64,000 nt of DNA, from NCBI RefSeq assembly GCF_036178845.1, contig NZ_CP108070.1, positions 7,502,001 to 7,566,000 of the forward strand. Direction: 5' to 3'. The stretch is from Streptomyces sp. NBC_00271. GTDB taxonomy: Bacteria; Actinomycetota; Actinomycetes; Streptomycetales; Streptomycetaceae. Numbering within the stretch: position 1 is the first letter of the stretch; every line of letters starts with the position of its first letter. The notes under the pieces were generated by a model. It made no database searches. It was given only the letters and a program-made list of their open reading frames with translations, and was not told the origin of the DNA. Made by a program: the position numbers and the translations under genes. This document shows, one piece after another, positions 33,702-43,242 of this stretch.

Positions 33702-36700
33702 ATGCCCGCCCGTATCACCGACCCCGAGCAGCTCAAGGAGCTCCTCGGCATCCCGTTCACCCCGGAGCAGACGGTCTGCATCACCGCACCGCCCGCCCCG
33801 CAGGTGATCGTGGCCGGAGCCGGATCGGGCAAGACCACGGTGATGGCGGCACGCGTGGTGTGGCTCGTCGGCACCGGACAGGTCGCCCCCGAGCAGGTCC
33901 TCGGTCTCACGTTCACCAACAAGGCGGCGGGCGAACTCGCCGAGCGCGTCCGCAAGGCGCTGATCAAGGCCGGAGTCACCGACCCGGACGTGATCGACCC
34001 CGACAACCCGCCGGGCGAGCCGGTGATCTCCACCTACCACGCCTTCGCGGGCCGCCTGCTGACCGACCACGGCCTGCGCATCGGACTCGAACCGAGCTCC
34101 CGCCTGCTCGCCGACGCCACCCGCTACCAGCTCGCCGCCCGCGTACTGCGCGAGGCCCCGGGACCGTACCCGGCGCTGACCCGCTCCTTCCCGGACCTCG
34201 TCGGCGACCTCCTCACCCTCGACTCCGAGCTCGCCGAACACCTCGTACGGCCCGAGGACCTGCGCGCCTACGACGCCGAGCTGCTGCGCTCCCTGGAGGG
34301 CGCCAAACTCACCAACGCCGACCTGCGGAAGGTCCCCGAGGCGGCCGCTGCCCGGCGTGAACTGGCCGAGCTGGTGGGCCGCTACCGGTCGGCCAAGCGT
34401 GAGCGCGACCTCCTCGACTTCGGCGACCAGATCGCCCTCTCGGCCACTCTGGCCCGCACCCGCCCCGAGGTCGGGGAGATCCTCCGCGACGAGTTCCGGG
34501 TGGTGCTGCTGGACGAGTACCAGGACACCTCGGTGGCCCAGCGCATCCTGCTCGCCGGACTCTTCGGCGGCGGCACCGGCCACCCCGTGACCGCGGTCGG
34601 CGACCCCTGCCAGGCCATCTACGGCTGGCGCGGCGCCTCCGTCGCCAACCTCGACGACTTCCCCGAACACTTCGCACACGCCGACGGCCGCCCCGCGGCC
34701 CGCCAGGCGCTCAGCGAGAACCGTCGCAGCGGCGGCCGCCTCCTCGACCTCGCCAACGGCCTCGCGGAGCCCCTGCGCGCCATGCACGCGGGCGTGGAGG
34801 CCCTGCGCCCGGCCCCAGGAGCCGAGCATGACGGCCAGGTCCGCTGCGCGCTGCTGCGCACCCACGCCGAGGAGATCGACTGGCTCGCCGATTCGATCGC
34901 CCACCTGGTACGCACCGGAAAGGCGCCCGGCGAGATCGCCGTACTGTGCCGTACGGCGGGCGACTTCGCCGAGATCCAGGGCGCGCTCGTCGCCCGGGAC
35001 ATCCCGGTCGAGGTGGTGGGCCTCTCCGGGCTGCTGCACCTGCCCGAGGTCGCCGACCTCGTCGCCGTCTGCGAAGTCCTCCAGGACCCCGGGGCGAACG
35101 CCTCCCTGGTCCGCCTGCTCACCGGCCCCCGCTGGCGGATCGGCCCGCGCGACCTCGCCCTCTTGGGACGGCGCGCCCGCCTGCTCGTGTCCCACGCGCG
35201 TGTGGGCGCCGACGAGGACCCGGACCGCCGGCTCGCCGCGGCCGTGGAGGGGGTCGACCCGGCCGAGGTGATCTCGCTCGCCGACGCTCTCGACACGTTC
35301 CTGGAGATGCCCATCGAGGCCGAAGGGGACGACGACGGGCTGCCCTTCTCGCCGGACGCGCGGGTGCGGTTCGCGCGGCTCGCCGCCGAGCTGCGCGACC
35401 TGCGCCGCTCGCTCGCCGACCCTCTGATGGACGTCCTGCACCGGGTGCTCGCCGTCACCGGCCTCGAGGTCGAGCTCTCCGCGTCCCCGCACGCGCTGGC
35501 CGCCCGCCGCCGAGAGACCCTGTCGAACTTCCTCGACGTCGCCGCGTCCTTCGCCGCCGGCGACGGCGAGGCCACGCTGCTGGCCTTCCTCGGCTTCCTG
35601 CGCACCGCCGCCCAGTACGAGAAGGGCCTCGACAACGCCCTGCCCGGCGGCGAGAACACCGTCAAGGTGCTCACCGCGCACAAGTCCAAGGGCCTGGAAT
35701 GGGACGTCGTCGCGGTCCCCGGACTCGTCACCGGCACCTTTCCCAGCGCCCAGGGCCGCGAGAAGTGGACCGCCCAGGGCAAGGTCCTGCCGCACGAACT
35801 GCGCGGCGACGCCGACACGCTCCCCGAGATCGCGACCTGGGACGCCAAGGGCATCAAGGCCTTCCACGAGGCCATGAAGGACCACCAGCACACCGAAGAG
35901 CTCCGCCTCGGCTACGTCACCTTCACCCGCCCCCGCTCGCTCCTGCTCGGTTCCGGCCACTGGTGGGGCCCCTCCCAGAAGAAGCCGCGCGGCCCCTCGG
36001 ACTTCCTCGACGCCCTCTACGAGCACTGTGCCGCGGGACACGGCGAGATCGAGGTCTGGGCCGAGGAGCCCGCCGAGGACGAGGAGAACCCCGCCCTGCG
36101 CGAGGCGGCCGCCGACCACGCGTGGCCACTCCCGCTCGACGACGCGGCACTGGCCCGGCGCCGCGCCGCCGCCGAGACCGTGCTCGCCCACCTGGAGCGT
36201 GTGGCGTCCCACGAAGAGCCCCACCCCGGGGCGGAGGGAGCCCGGCACGCGGCCGACCACGACCCCACCTCGTACGACGATCCGGACTGGCCACCCCCGC
36301 CCGAGGACGACGGCCCCGCGTACGACGACATGCCCTACGGGGACGACGACCTCCCCGACGACGCCTTCCCCGACGGGGACGACTCCGACTGGGACTCCTG
36401 GTCGACCGACCGCCCCGAGGACCGGCCGACGCGACCCGCGCAGGGCCGCCCGACGGTCCCGCACCAGGCACCGGCTCCGGAGGCGCGCCCGCACCCCGCG
36501 AAACAGCAGCCCGCGAAACCGCACCCTCAGGAACCCGCGCACCTCACCCCGGAGGAGGCCCGCACCCTCGCCTCCTGGGACCGCGACCTCGATGCCCTGA
36601 CCGGAGAGCTCCTGCGCGCCCGCGCCGGCGTCACCGACGTCCCCCTGCCGGCCTCGCTCACCGTGACGCAGCTCATGCGCCTGGCCGCCGACCCGGACGG

Positions 36701-37292
36701 CTTCGCGCAGGAGCTCGCGCGCCCCATGCCACGCCCCCCACAGCCCGCCGCGCGCCGCGGAACACGCTTCCACGCCTGGCTGGAGTCCCGCTTCGAAGAG
36801 CTGCGGCTGCCGATGCTGGAACCGGAGGACCTCCCCGGCAGCGACGCCGAGATCGCCGACGAACGCGATCTGGAGGAGCTCAAGGACGCCTTCGAACGCA
36901 CTCCCTACGCGTACCGCACCCCTTACCGCGTCGAGGCACCGTTCCAGCTCGCCATCGCGGGACGCGTCGTACGGGGCCGGATCGACGCCGTCTACCGGGC
37001 GCAGGACGACGCCGGCACGACGTACGAGATCGTCGACTGGAAGACCAGCCGCGCTGGCACCGCCGACCCCCTCCAGCTCGCCCTGTACCGCCTCGCCTGG
37101 GCCGAACAGCAAGGCGTGCCCCTGGAGTCCGTCAAGGCCGCGTTCCTGTACGTCCGCAGCGGTGAGGTGGTCCACCCGGACGAGCTCCCGGACCGCGCGG
37201 CACTGGAACGACTGCTCACACAGGACCCGGCGGACCCACAGGAAGCGTCTGCCGGGGATCCGCCGGACGAACACGCCTCTGTGGGCGGATAG
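33702..37292 (+). CDS. adnB: AdnB-type UvrD-like helicase/RecB-family nuclease subunit
   Basis: The 1196-aa protein has a UvrD motor (Walker A GAGSGKTT 39-46, DEYQDTS near 271, AHKSKGLEWDVV near 660) and a C-terminal RecB-like nuclease (GRIDAVYRAQDD, VDWKTS near 1112, LQLALYRLAW). A long acidic, Pro-rich disordered linker (about residues 850-945, full of DD/PED clusters) joins them. It is expected to be the main motor of the AdnAB dimer. No C-terminal four-Cys motif is present, unlike AdnA. TAGCCT ends seven bases before the ATG and no SD is seen, so it may have its own leaderless mRNA although adnA is only 123 bases upstream. Confidence 0.9.
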   Translation: MPARITDPEQLKELLGIPFTPEQTVCITAPPAPQVIVAGAGSGKTTVMAARVVWLVGTGQVAPEQVLGLTFTNKAAGELAERVRKALIKAGVTDPDVIDPDNPPGEPVISTYHAFAGRLLTDHGLRIGLEPSSRLLADATRYQLAARVLREAPGPYPALTRSFPDLVGDLLTLDSELAEHLVRPEDLRAYDAELLRSLEGAKLTNADLRKVPEAAAARRELAELVGRYRSAKRERDLLDFGDQIALSATLARTRPEVGEILRDEFRVVLLDEYQDTSVAQRILLAGLFGGGTGHPVTAVGDPCQAIYGWRGASVANLDDFPEHFAHADGRPAARQALSENRRSGGRLLDLANGLAEPLRAMHAGVEALRPAPGAEHDGQVRCALLRTHAEEIDWLADSIAHLVRTGKAPGEIAVLCRTAGDFAEIQGALVARDIPVEVVGLSGLLHLPEVADLVAVCEVLQDPGANASLVRLLTGPRWRIGPRDLALLGRRARLLVSHARVGADEDPDRRLAAAVEGVDPAEVISLADALDTFLEMPIEAEGDDDGLPFSPDARVRFARLAAELRDLRRSLADPLMDVLHRVLAVTGLEVELSASPHALAARRRETLSNFLDVAASFAAGDGEATLLAFLGFLRTAAQYEKGLDNALPGGENTVKVLTAHKSKGLEWDVVAVPGLVTGTFPSAQGREKWTAQGKVLPHELRGDADTLPEIATWDAKGIKAFHEAMKDHQHTEELRLGYVTFTRPRSLLLGSGHWWGPSQKKPRGPSDFLDALYEHCAAGHGEIEVWAEEPAEDEENPALREAAADHAWPLPLDDAALARRRAAAETVLAHLERVASHEEPHPGAEGARHAADHDPTSYDDPDWPPPPEDDGPAYDDMPYGDDDLPDDAFPDGDDSDWDSWSTDRPEDRPTRPAQGRPTVPHQAPAPEARPHPAKQQPAKPHPQEPAHLTPEEARTLASWDRDLDALTGELLRARAGVTDVPLPASLTVTQLMRLAADPDGFAQELARPMPRPPQPAARRGTRFHAWLESRFEELRLPMLEPEDLPGSDAEIADERDLEELKDAFERTPYAYRTPYRVEAPFQLAIAGRVVRGRIDAVYRAQDDAGTTYEIVDWKTSRAGTADPLQLALYRLAWAEQQGVPLESVKAAFLYVRSGEVVHPDELPDRAALERLLTQDPADPQEASAGDPPDEHASVGG

Positions 37293-37302
37293 GCTCGTGA
37301 GC

Positions 37303-38715
37303 ATGAGCAAGCCCGTTGACAACGCCGTCAGCACCGTCCGCACATACATCCAGAACCACCGCACGGCCTTCCTCGACGACCTCGCGGAGTGGCTGCGCAT
37401 CCCTTCGGTGTCGGCCCAGCCCGACCACGCCGCGGACGTGGCACGCAGCGCCGACTGGCTCGCCGCCAAGTTGCAGGAGACCGGCTTCCCGACCACCGAG
37501 GTCTGGGCGACCGAGGGCGCCCCCGCCGTCTTCGCCGAGTGGCCCGCCGAGGACCCCGGGGCTCCCACGGTTCTCGTCTACGGACACCACGACGTGCAGC
37601 CCGCGGCCCGCGAGGACGGCTGGGACACCGACCCCTTCGAACCGGTGATCCGCGGAAACCGCCTCCACGCGCGCGGTGCCGCCGACGACAAGGGCCAAGT
37701 GTTCTTCCACACACTCGGCGTCCGCGCCCATCTCGCCTCCACCGGGCGCGGCGCACCGGCCGTGAACCTCAAGCTCCTGATCGAGGGCGAGGAGGAGTCC
37801 GGCTCCCCGCACTTCCGCGACCTCGTCGAAAGCCATGCCGACCGGCTCTCCGCCGACGCGGTGATCGTCTCCGACACCGGCATGTGGTCCGAGGACACCC
37901 CCACCGTGTGCACCGGCATGCGCGGCCTCGCCGAGTGCGAGATCGAGCTGTACGGGCCGCGGCAGGACATCCACTCCGGCTCCTTCGGCGGTGCCGTGCC
38001 CAACCCGGCCACCGCCGCCGCCCGCCTTGTCGCGGCCCTCCACGACGAGCACGCGCGCGTAGCCGTCCCCGGCTTCTACGAAGGCATCACCGAACTCACC
38101 GAACGCGAGCGTGAGCTCTTCGCCGAACTGCCCTTCGACGAGGAGCGCTGGCTGAGCACGGCCAAGTCGACGGCCACCTACGGAGAGGCCGGACACACCA
38201 CCCTGGAGCGCATCTGGGCCCGCCCCACCGCCGAGGTCAACGGCATCGGCGGCGGCTACCAAGGCCCCGGCAGCAAGACGATCATCCCGTCCTCGGCCAC
38301 CGTGAAACTCTCGTTCCGGCTGGTGGCGGGCCAGGACCCGGACCACATCGAGAAGGCAGTCCGCGCCTGGGCCGCCGACCGGCTGCCCGCCGGCATCCGG
38401 CACGAGATCACGTTCGGCGCCGCCACCCGCCCCTGCCTCACACCGCTGGACCACCCCGCCCTGCAGTCCGTCGTACGCGCCATGGGCCGCGCCTTCGAGC
38501 AGCCGATCCGTTTCACCCGCGAGGGTGGTTCGGGACCCGCGGCCGACCTCCAGGAAGTCCTCGGCGCCCCCGTGCTCTTCCTGGGCATCTCCGTCCCCTC
38601 CGACGGCTGGCACGCCCCCAACGAGAAGGTCGAACTCGACCTCCTCATGAAGGGCGTCGAAACCAGCGCCTACCTGTGGGGCGACCTGGCCGAGAACTGG
38701 CGCGAGGCACACTGA
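37303..38715 (+). CDS. M20 family dipeptidase
   Basis: The 470-aa product has the M20 metal-binding motifs: YGHHDVQPA near residue 90 (first His and Asp), ARGAADDKGQ near 122 (bridging Asp) and LIEGEEESGS near 157 (catalytic Glu and ligand), followed by the dimerisation lid and a final His in SDGWHAPNE near 430. It is a cytosolic di-zinc dipeptidase or amidohydrolase. TAGGCT ends seven bases before the ATG and there is no SD, suggesting a leaderless mRNA despite only ten bases separating it from adnB. Confidence 0.92.
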   Translation: MSKPVDNAVSTVRTYIQNHRTAFLDDLAEWLRIPSVSAQPDHAADVARSADWLAAKLQETGFPTTEVWATEGAPAVFAEWPAEDPGAPTVLVYGHHDVQPAAREDGWDTDPFEPVIRGNRLHARGAADDKGQVFFHTLGVRAHLASTGRGAPAVNLKLLIEGEEESGSPHFRDLVESHADRLSADAVIVSDTGMWSEDTPTVCTGMRGLAECEIELYGPRQDIHSGSFGGAVPNPATAAARLVAALHDEHARVAVPGFYEGITELTERERELFAELPFDEERWLSTAKSTATYGEAGHTTLERIWARPTAEVNGIGGGYQGPGSKTIIPSSATVKLSFRLVAGQDPDHIEKAVRAWAADRLPAGIRHEITFGAATRPCLTPLDHPALQSVVRAMGRAFEQPIRFTREGGSGPAADLQEVLGAPVLFLGISVPSDGWHAPNEKVELDLLMKGVETSAYLWGDLAENWREAH

Positions 38716-38834
38716 AAGAGCCCGTCTCCACCCCTCCTGAAAAGTCCGTCCCCACCCCGAACAGCGCCCTTCGCACCCGCCCTGCTGAACCGCCCGCCGA
38801 AATAACCGTTCCACCGGGGGAGTTGGAAGCACCC

Positions 38835-39785
38835 GTGACCACCTGGACCGACCGAACCGCCGACCGTCCCATCTCGCTCACCGCCCCGAGCGGCATCGAC
38901 CGGGCCGCCCACCACCGGCTCGACGAGGCCTGGCTCGCGGCGGCCTGGAGCCACCCCACCACCCGCGTCTTCGTGGTCTCCGGCGGTCAGGTGCTCATCG
39001 ACGAGACGGCGGACGGCACCACCGAACTCGTCATGACCCCCTCCTTCGAGGCCCCGCTCACCGAGGCGCACCGCTACTTCCTCGGCACGGACGACGACGG
39101 TGTGAGCTATTTCGCACTCCAGAAGGACGCACTGCCCGGCCGCATCGACCAGTCCGCCCGATCGGCGGGCCTGCGCGAGGCGGGACTCCTGCTCTCACCC
39201 CGCGACGCGGGTCTGATGGTGCACGCCGTCGCCCTGGAGAACTGGCAGCGGCTGCACCGCTTCTGCTCACGCTGCGGCGAGCGCACCGTGATCGCGGCGG
39301 CCGGGCACATCCGCCGCTGCCCCGCCTGCGGCGCCGAGCACTACCCGCGCACCGACCCGGCCGTGATCATGGCGGTGACGGACGACGAGGACCGCATCCT
39401 GCTCGGCCGCCAGGTGCACTGGCCCGAAGGCCGCTTCTCCACGCTCGCCGGCTTCGTCGAACCCGGCGAGTCCATCGAGCAGTCCGTGCGCCGCGAGGTC
39501 TTCGAGGAGGCGGGCGTCACGGTCGGCGAGGTCGAGTACGTCGCCAGCCAGCCCTGGCCGTTCCCCTCCAGCCTCATGCTCGGCTTCATGGCCCGCGCCA
39601 CCTCGTCCGAGATCAACGTCGACGGCGAGGAGATCCACGAGGCCCGCTGGTTCTCCCGCGAGGACCTGCGCACCGCCTTCGAGTCCGGCGAGGTACTGCC
39701 TCCGTTCGGCATCTCCATCGCCGCCCGCCTGATCGAACTCTGGTACGGCAAGCCCCTGCCCCGCCCGGGAGCGGTAGCCGCCTGA
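38835..39785 (+). CDS. nudC: NAD(H) pyrophosphatase NudC
   Basis: The 316-aa protein has the NudC layout: an N-terminal domain, a zinc ribbon (FCSRCGER and RCPACGAEHYPR, four Cys), a Nudix box (GFVEPGESIEQSVRREVFEEAG) and the family signature SQPWPFPSS that recognises NAD(H). It hydrolyses NADH to NMNH and AMP and can remove NAD caps from RNA. The GTG start at 38835 has GGAAG eight bases upstream; earlier in-frame codons would only add a low-complexity extension. It converges with the mycoredoxin gene across a perfect hairpin. Confidence 0.92.
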   Translation: MTTWTDRTADRPISLTAPSGIDRAAHHRLDEAWLAAAWSHPTTRVFVVSGGQVLIDETADGTTELVMTPSFEAPLTEAHRYFLGTDDDGVSYFALQKDALPGRIDQSARSAGLREAGLLLSPRDAGLMVHAVALENWQRLHRFCSRCGERTVIAAAGHIRRCPACGAEHYPRTDPAVIMAVTDDEDRILLGRQVHWPEGRFSTLAGFVEPGESIEQSVRREVFEEAGVTVGEVEYVASQPWPFPSSLMLGFMARATSSEINVDGEEIHEARWFSREDLRTAFESGEVLPPFGISIAARLIELWYGKPLPRPGAVAA

Positions 39786-39833
39786 CCGACTCGCACCACA
39801 CCACTCGCGCGAGTGGCGCAAGTCACACAACGG

Positions 39834-39866
39834 GGGCGGTCCTTGAGTCAGACTCAAGGACCGCCC
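39834..39866. terminator. Bidirectional terminator between nudC and mycoredoxin genes
   Basis: Perfect 15-bp arms (39834-39848 and 39852-39866) enclose a CAG loop between convergent stops. CCTGTTG follows on the plus strand. Confidence 0.85.
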
Positions 39867-39914
39867 CTGTTGCTGCCCGCGGCAACCGCCGGGGGCGCAC
39901 CGATGGTGAGCCGC

Positions 39915-40157
39915 TTACGCGCCGATCTTCTGCTTGACCTGCGCCAGCGAAGGGTTGGTGAGCGTCGAGCCGTCCGCGAACAGCACGGTCGGAACCGTCT
40001 GGTTTCCGCCATTCGCCTTCTCCACGAAGGCCGCGGACTCCGGGTCCTGCTCGATGTTGATCTCGTTGTACGCGATGCCCGCGCGGTCCATCTGGCCCTT
40101 CAGTCGCGTGCAGTAGCCGCACCACGTGGTGCTGTACATCGTCACAGTGCCCGGCAT
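39915..40157 (-). CDS. mrx1: Mycoredoxin/glutaredoxin-like protein
   Basis: The 80-aa thioredoxin-fold protein starts MPGTVTMYSTTWCGYC, giving a CGYC active site at residues 13-16, and has the cis-Pro segment NQTVPTVLFADG near 52-63. Mycoredoxin-1 reduces mycothiol mixed disulfides with electrons from mycothiol and Mtr. The location between nudC and uvrD2 matches Rv3198A in M. tuberculosis (from memory). The gene is read toward nudC, divergent from uvrD2. Confidence 0.9.
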   Translation of the reverse strand: MPGTVTMYSTTWCGYCTRLKGQMDRAGIAYNEINIEQDPESAAFVEKANGGNQTVPTVLFADGSTLTNPSLAQVKQKIGA

Positions 40158-40383
40158 GTGTCTCGCGCTCCTTTGCTGCTGGGGGTGCGTTGTCGCAGAG
40201 GTGGAACGTACGCGAGCGGGCCACCATTCCCGCGCCCGGGTACCCCGGCCCGGTACACGAGTGCACCTCGCGGCAGACGGGTGAGCAAGAGCACGCCCAG
40301 CGCCTGCCGCATTAGTACGACTACAAGTGCCTCCCTGTGGACAACCGGCTCATGCGTCCCCGCCGACCTGGCAGCATGGCGGG

Positions 40384-42579
40384 GTGACAGCAGCAACGCA
40401 CTCCACCCTCTTCCCGCAGGCACCGGACACGGCCGACGCGGTGCTCGACGGGCTCGACCCCGAGCAGCGCGAGGTCGCCACCGCCCTGCACGGTCCGGTG
40501 TGCGTGCTGGCAGGCGCCGGCACGGGCAAGACACGAGCGATCACCCACCGCATCGCCTACGGGGTGCGTGCCGGGATCCTCCAGCCCTCCAGCGTGCTCG
40601 CCGTCACCTTCACCAACAGGGCAGCGGGCGAGATGCGCGGCCGGCTCCGCCAGCTCGGCGCCGGTGGTGTCCAGGCGCGTACGTTCCACTCCGCCGCGCT
40701 GCGCCAACTTCAGTACTTCTGGCCGAAAGCGGTCGGCGGCGGCCTGCCCCGGCTCATCGACCGCAAGATCCAGCTCGTCGCCGACGCGGCGTCCGCCTGC
40801 CGCATCCGCCTCGACCGGGGCGAGCTGCGCGACGTCACGGCCGAGATCGAATGGTCCAAGGTCACCCAGACCGTCCCCGCCGACTACGCGGCCGCCGCGG
40901 CCAAGACCGGACGTGTCTCACCCCGCGACCCGGCCGAGATCGCCCAGCTCTACGCCACGTACGAGGACCTCAAGCGCGACCGCGCCGTCATCGACTTCGA
41001 GGACGTCCTGCTGCTGACCGTCGCGATCCTCCAGGACCGTCACGACATCGCCGAGCAGGTCCGCTCCCAGTACCAGCACTTCGTGGTCGACGAGTACCAG
41101 GACGTCAGCCCCCTCCAGCAGCGCCTCCTGGAACTGTGGCTCGGCGAGCGCGACAGCCTCTGCGTCGTCGGCGACGCCAGCCAGACGATCTATTCGTTCA
41201 CCGGTGCAACTCCCGACCACCTGCTCGACTTCCGCACCCGCCACCCCGGGGCCACCGTCGTCAAGCTCGTCCGCGACTACCGCTCCTCACCCCAAGTGGT
41301 GCGCCTCGCCAACGGCCTGCTCTCCCAAGCCCGCGGCCGGGCCGCCGACCACCGCCTGGAACTGATCTCCCAGCGTGCCCCGGGCCCCGAGCCCGTCTAC
41401 GCCGAATACACGGACGAACCCGCCGAGGCCGAGGGCGCCGCCCGCCGCATCCGCGATCTCGTCGCCTCCGGCATCCCCGCGGGCGAGATCGCCATCCTCT
41501 TCCGCACCAACTCCCAGTCCGAGATCTACGAACAGGCCCTCGCCGACGCCGGAGTGCCCTACCAGCTGCGCGGCGCCGAGCGGTTCTTCGACCGCCCTGA
41601 GGTGCGCAAAGCAGGCGCCGCCCTGCGCGCGGCCGCCCGCTTCGGCGCCAACGACTCCCTCCTCGACGACGCCGTCGACCTGCCCTCCCAGGTCCGAGCG
41701 GTGCTCTCCGGCGAGGGCTGGACCAGTCAACCCCCGGCCGGATCCGGGGCCGTCAGAGAGCGCTGGGAGTCACTGGCCGCCCTCGTCCATCTCGCCCAGG
41801 ACTTCGCCGCCGCCAAACACGGCGCCACCCTCGGTGACCTGGTGGCCGAGCTCGACGAGCGCGCGAGCGCCCAGCACGCCCCGACCGTCCAGGGCGTCAC
41901 CCTGGCCTCTCTGCACTCCGCCAAGGGACTGGAGTGGGACGTCGTCTTCCTGGTCGGCGTCGCGGAGGGCATGATGCCGATCACCTACGCAAAGACCGAC
42001 GAGCAGATCGAGGAAGAACGCCGACTCCTCTACGTCGGAGTCACCCGCGCCAGAGAACACCTCCTCGTCTCCTGGGCCCTGTCCCGCTCACCCGGCGGCA
42101 GACCCAACCGCCGGCCCAGCCGCTTCCTCGACGGGCTGCGCCCGGGCTCCGTCGCCACCGCGGACCGCAGCGCCGGCGGCGGTCCAGGAGGCATCGAGCG
42201 CGGCATCGGAAGCAGCGGAGGCGCGGTCGTACGGCGGACGAGCCGGACCCCGGCCCGCTGCCGGGTCTGCGGGCGCACGCTGACCGACGCCGGCGAGATG
42301 AAACTGATGCGTTGTGAGGACTGCCCCTCCGACATGGACGAAGGCCTCTACGAGCGGCTGCGGGAGTGGCGGGCGGTACAGGCGCAGCGCAGTGGGCAGC
42401 CCGCGTTCTGCGTCTTCACCGACAAGACCCTCATGGCGATCGCCGAGGCCGCGCCGGACGACGAGGGCGAGTTGGCGCGGATCCCCGGGGTCGGCGTGCG
42501 CAAGTTCAACCGGTTCGGGGCCGATGTTCTGGCCATCTGTGCTGGTCAAGAGCCTGCGGGGGGCGGCGAGGGTGACTGA
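40384..42579 (+). CDS. uvrD2: UvrD2-type ATP-dependent DNA helicase with tetracysteine and HRDC domains
   Basis: The 731-aa protein has a superfamily 1A helicase core (GAGTGKTRAIT near residue 45, VDEYQDVSPLQQRLL near 235, GDASQTIYSFTG, SLHSAKGLEWDVVF near 510). A four-Cys motif follows (CRVCGRTL and RCEDC near 625-645), then a C-terminal HRDC domain (AFCVFTDKTLMAIA near 675). That layout is diagnostic of actinobacterial UvrD2. It unwinds 3'-tailed DNA; in mycobacteria it is essential. The GTG at 40384 has no strong SD; CAGCAT lies six bases upstream. Confidence 0.92.
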   Translation: MTAATHSTLFPQAPDTADAVLDGLDPEQREVATALHGPVCVLAGAGTGKTRAITHRIAYGVRAGILQPSSVLAVTFTNRAAGEMRGRLRQLGAGGVQARTFHSAALRQLQYFWPKAVGGGLPRLIDRKIQLVADAASACRIRLDRGELRDVTAEIEWSKVTQTVPADYAAAAAKTGRVSPRDPAEIAQLYATYEDLKRDRAVIDFEDVLLLTVAILQDRHDIAEQVRSQYQHFVVDEYQDVSPLQQRLLELWLGERDSLCVVGDASQTIYSFTGATPDHLLDFRTRHPGATVVKLVRDYRSSPQVVRLANGLLSQARGRAADHRLELISQRAPGPEPVYAEYTDEPAEAEGAARRIRDLVASGIPAGEIAILFRTNSQSEIYEQALADAGVPYQLRGAERFFDRPEVRKAGAALRAAARFGANDSLLDDAVDLPSQVRAVLSGEGWTSQPPAGSGAVRERWESLAALVHLAQDFAAAKHGATLGDLVAELDERASAQHAPTVQGVTLASLHSAKGLEWDVVFLVGVAEGMMPITYAKTDEQIEEERRLLYVGVTRAREHLLVSWALSRSPGGRPNRRPSRFLDGLRPGSVATADRSAGGGPGGIERGIGSSGGAVVRRTSRTPARCRVCGRTLTDAGEMKLMRCEDCPSDMDEGLYERLREWRAVQAQRSGQPAFCVFTDKTLMAIAEAAPDDEGELARIPGVGVRKFNRFGADVLAICAGQEPAGGGEGD

Positions 42580-42590
42580 TGCAAACTCGT

Positions 42591-42632
42591 CGAAAAAATA
42601 GTTTGCGCATGCCCCAGCAATCCCCATAGGTT
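42591..42632 (+). promoter_or_regulatory. Candidate WblC-type promoter of wblC
   Basis: An A-tract (42593-42598) sits directly upstream of a TTTGCG/TTGCGC -35-like element (42602-42608), and TAGGTT lies at 42627-42632, 18-19 bases away. An AT-rich element abutting the -35 is the known mark of WhiB7/WblC-dependent promoters, so autoregulation is likely. A perfect inverted repeat GCAAACT...AGTTTGC spans 42581-42606. Confidence 0.55.
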
Positions 42633-42743
42633 CTTAACCACGGCAGCAGCGGCCTTCTCCGAGGCCCTGGTTCCGTGCTGTACTTAATAGCCGTCGGACT
42701 GGCTCACCCCAGTCCCCCAAGACGCCGAGAGGAGGCGATTCCA

Positions 42744-43067
42744 GTGATCAGCATCAACATCAGCTCCATCAGCACCGCCAAAATGACCGATCGCTCGGTC
42801 GTCTCCCCGTGCCTGCTCGGCGTCTCGAACCTGGGCACCGGTCTGTCCGGCATCGCTGCCGTCCGGCCGGCCTCCCCTCTGTCTCTCGCGGTTCTTCCCA
42901 TCCGTGAGCGCAATGAGCGACCGATGAAGGCACTGGAAGCGGCAGTAGTGGCAGAGGCCCAGGCCTATGCCTTTGCGGCAGCCGGTGCCGGATCCCTGAA
43001 GCAGACGAAGCAGCACCACACGATGTGGGCCTTCCGTGGGCCTGAACCCTGGAGTGATCCAGCCTGA
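42744..43067 (+). CDS. Upstream ORF in the wblC leader (107 aa), probable attenuator ORF
   Basis: A GTG preceded eight bases earlier by GAGGAGG opens a 107-codon frame beginning with VISINISSISTAKMTDRS and ending HHTMWAFRGPEPWSDPA. Its stop codon lies inside the hairpin 43062-43080, and a Rho-independent-type terminator follows at 43091-43134, still ahead of wblC. This matches ribosome-mediated attenuation reported for whiB7/wblC, where drug-stalled ribosomes let transcription read through. The 107-aa length is larger than most uORFs, so an internal start (ATG 42783 or 43023) is possible. Confidence 0.6.
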   Translation: MISINISSISTAKMTDRSVVSPCLLGVSNLGTGLSGIAAVRPASPLSLAVLPIRERNERPMKALEAAVVAEAQAYAFAAAGAGSLKQTKQHHTMWAFRGPEPWSDPA

Positions 43068-43080
43068 TCTTCGATCAGGC
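43062..43080 (+). promoter_or_regulatory. Hairpin overlapping the uORF stop codon in the wblC leader
   Basis: The perfect 8-bp arms GCCTGATC and GATCAGGC surround a TTC loop. The uORF TGA (43065-43067) lies in the first arm, so ribosome position there would decide whether it folds. Confidence 0.65.
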
Positions 43081-43090
43081 CGGCGCCTTC

Positions 43091-43134
43091 AGGGCCGCGG
43101 AACCCCACCCGGGATCCGCGGCCCTTCTGTTTGT
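43091..43134 (+). terminator. Attenuator terminator upstream of wblC
   Basis: The arms 43091-43101 and 43115-43125 pair perfectly over 11 bp and are followed by TCTGTTTGT. It lies between the uORF and wblC, so it must be overcome for wblC expression. Confidence 0.75.
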
Positions 43135-43242
43135 CCCCGACCGGGGACGGCAGAGCGAAGGGGCCTCGGGACAAGAAAAGAACCCGGTACCAGCCGCCAA
43201 CCGGCCAACCCGGCCGGCACGACCAGACGAGGAAGACCAACC

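Noticed and set aside
33675..37568. A 1297-codon open frame on the minus strand
   Set aside because: It lies opposite adnB, which has all helicase and nuclease motifs. The antisense product has no motif and the third-position G/C pattern belongs to the plus strand.
42540..42610. The GCAAACT/AGTTTGC inverted repeat as a terminator of uvrD2
   Set aside because: The stem is only seven base pairs with a 12-base loop and no U-tract. It overlaps the A-tract and -35 region of the wblC promoter, so an operator or promoter role is more likely.
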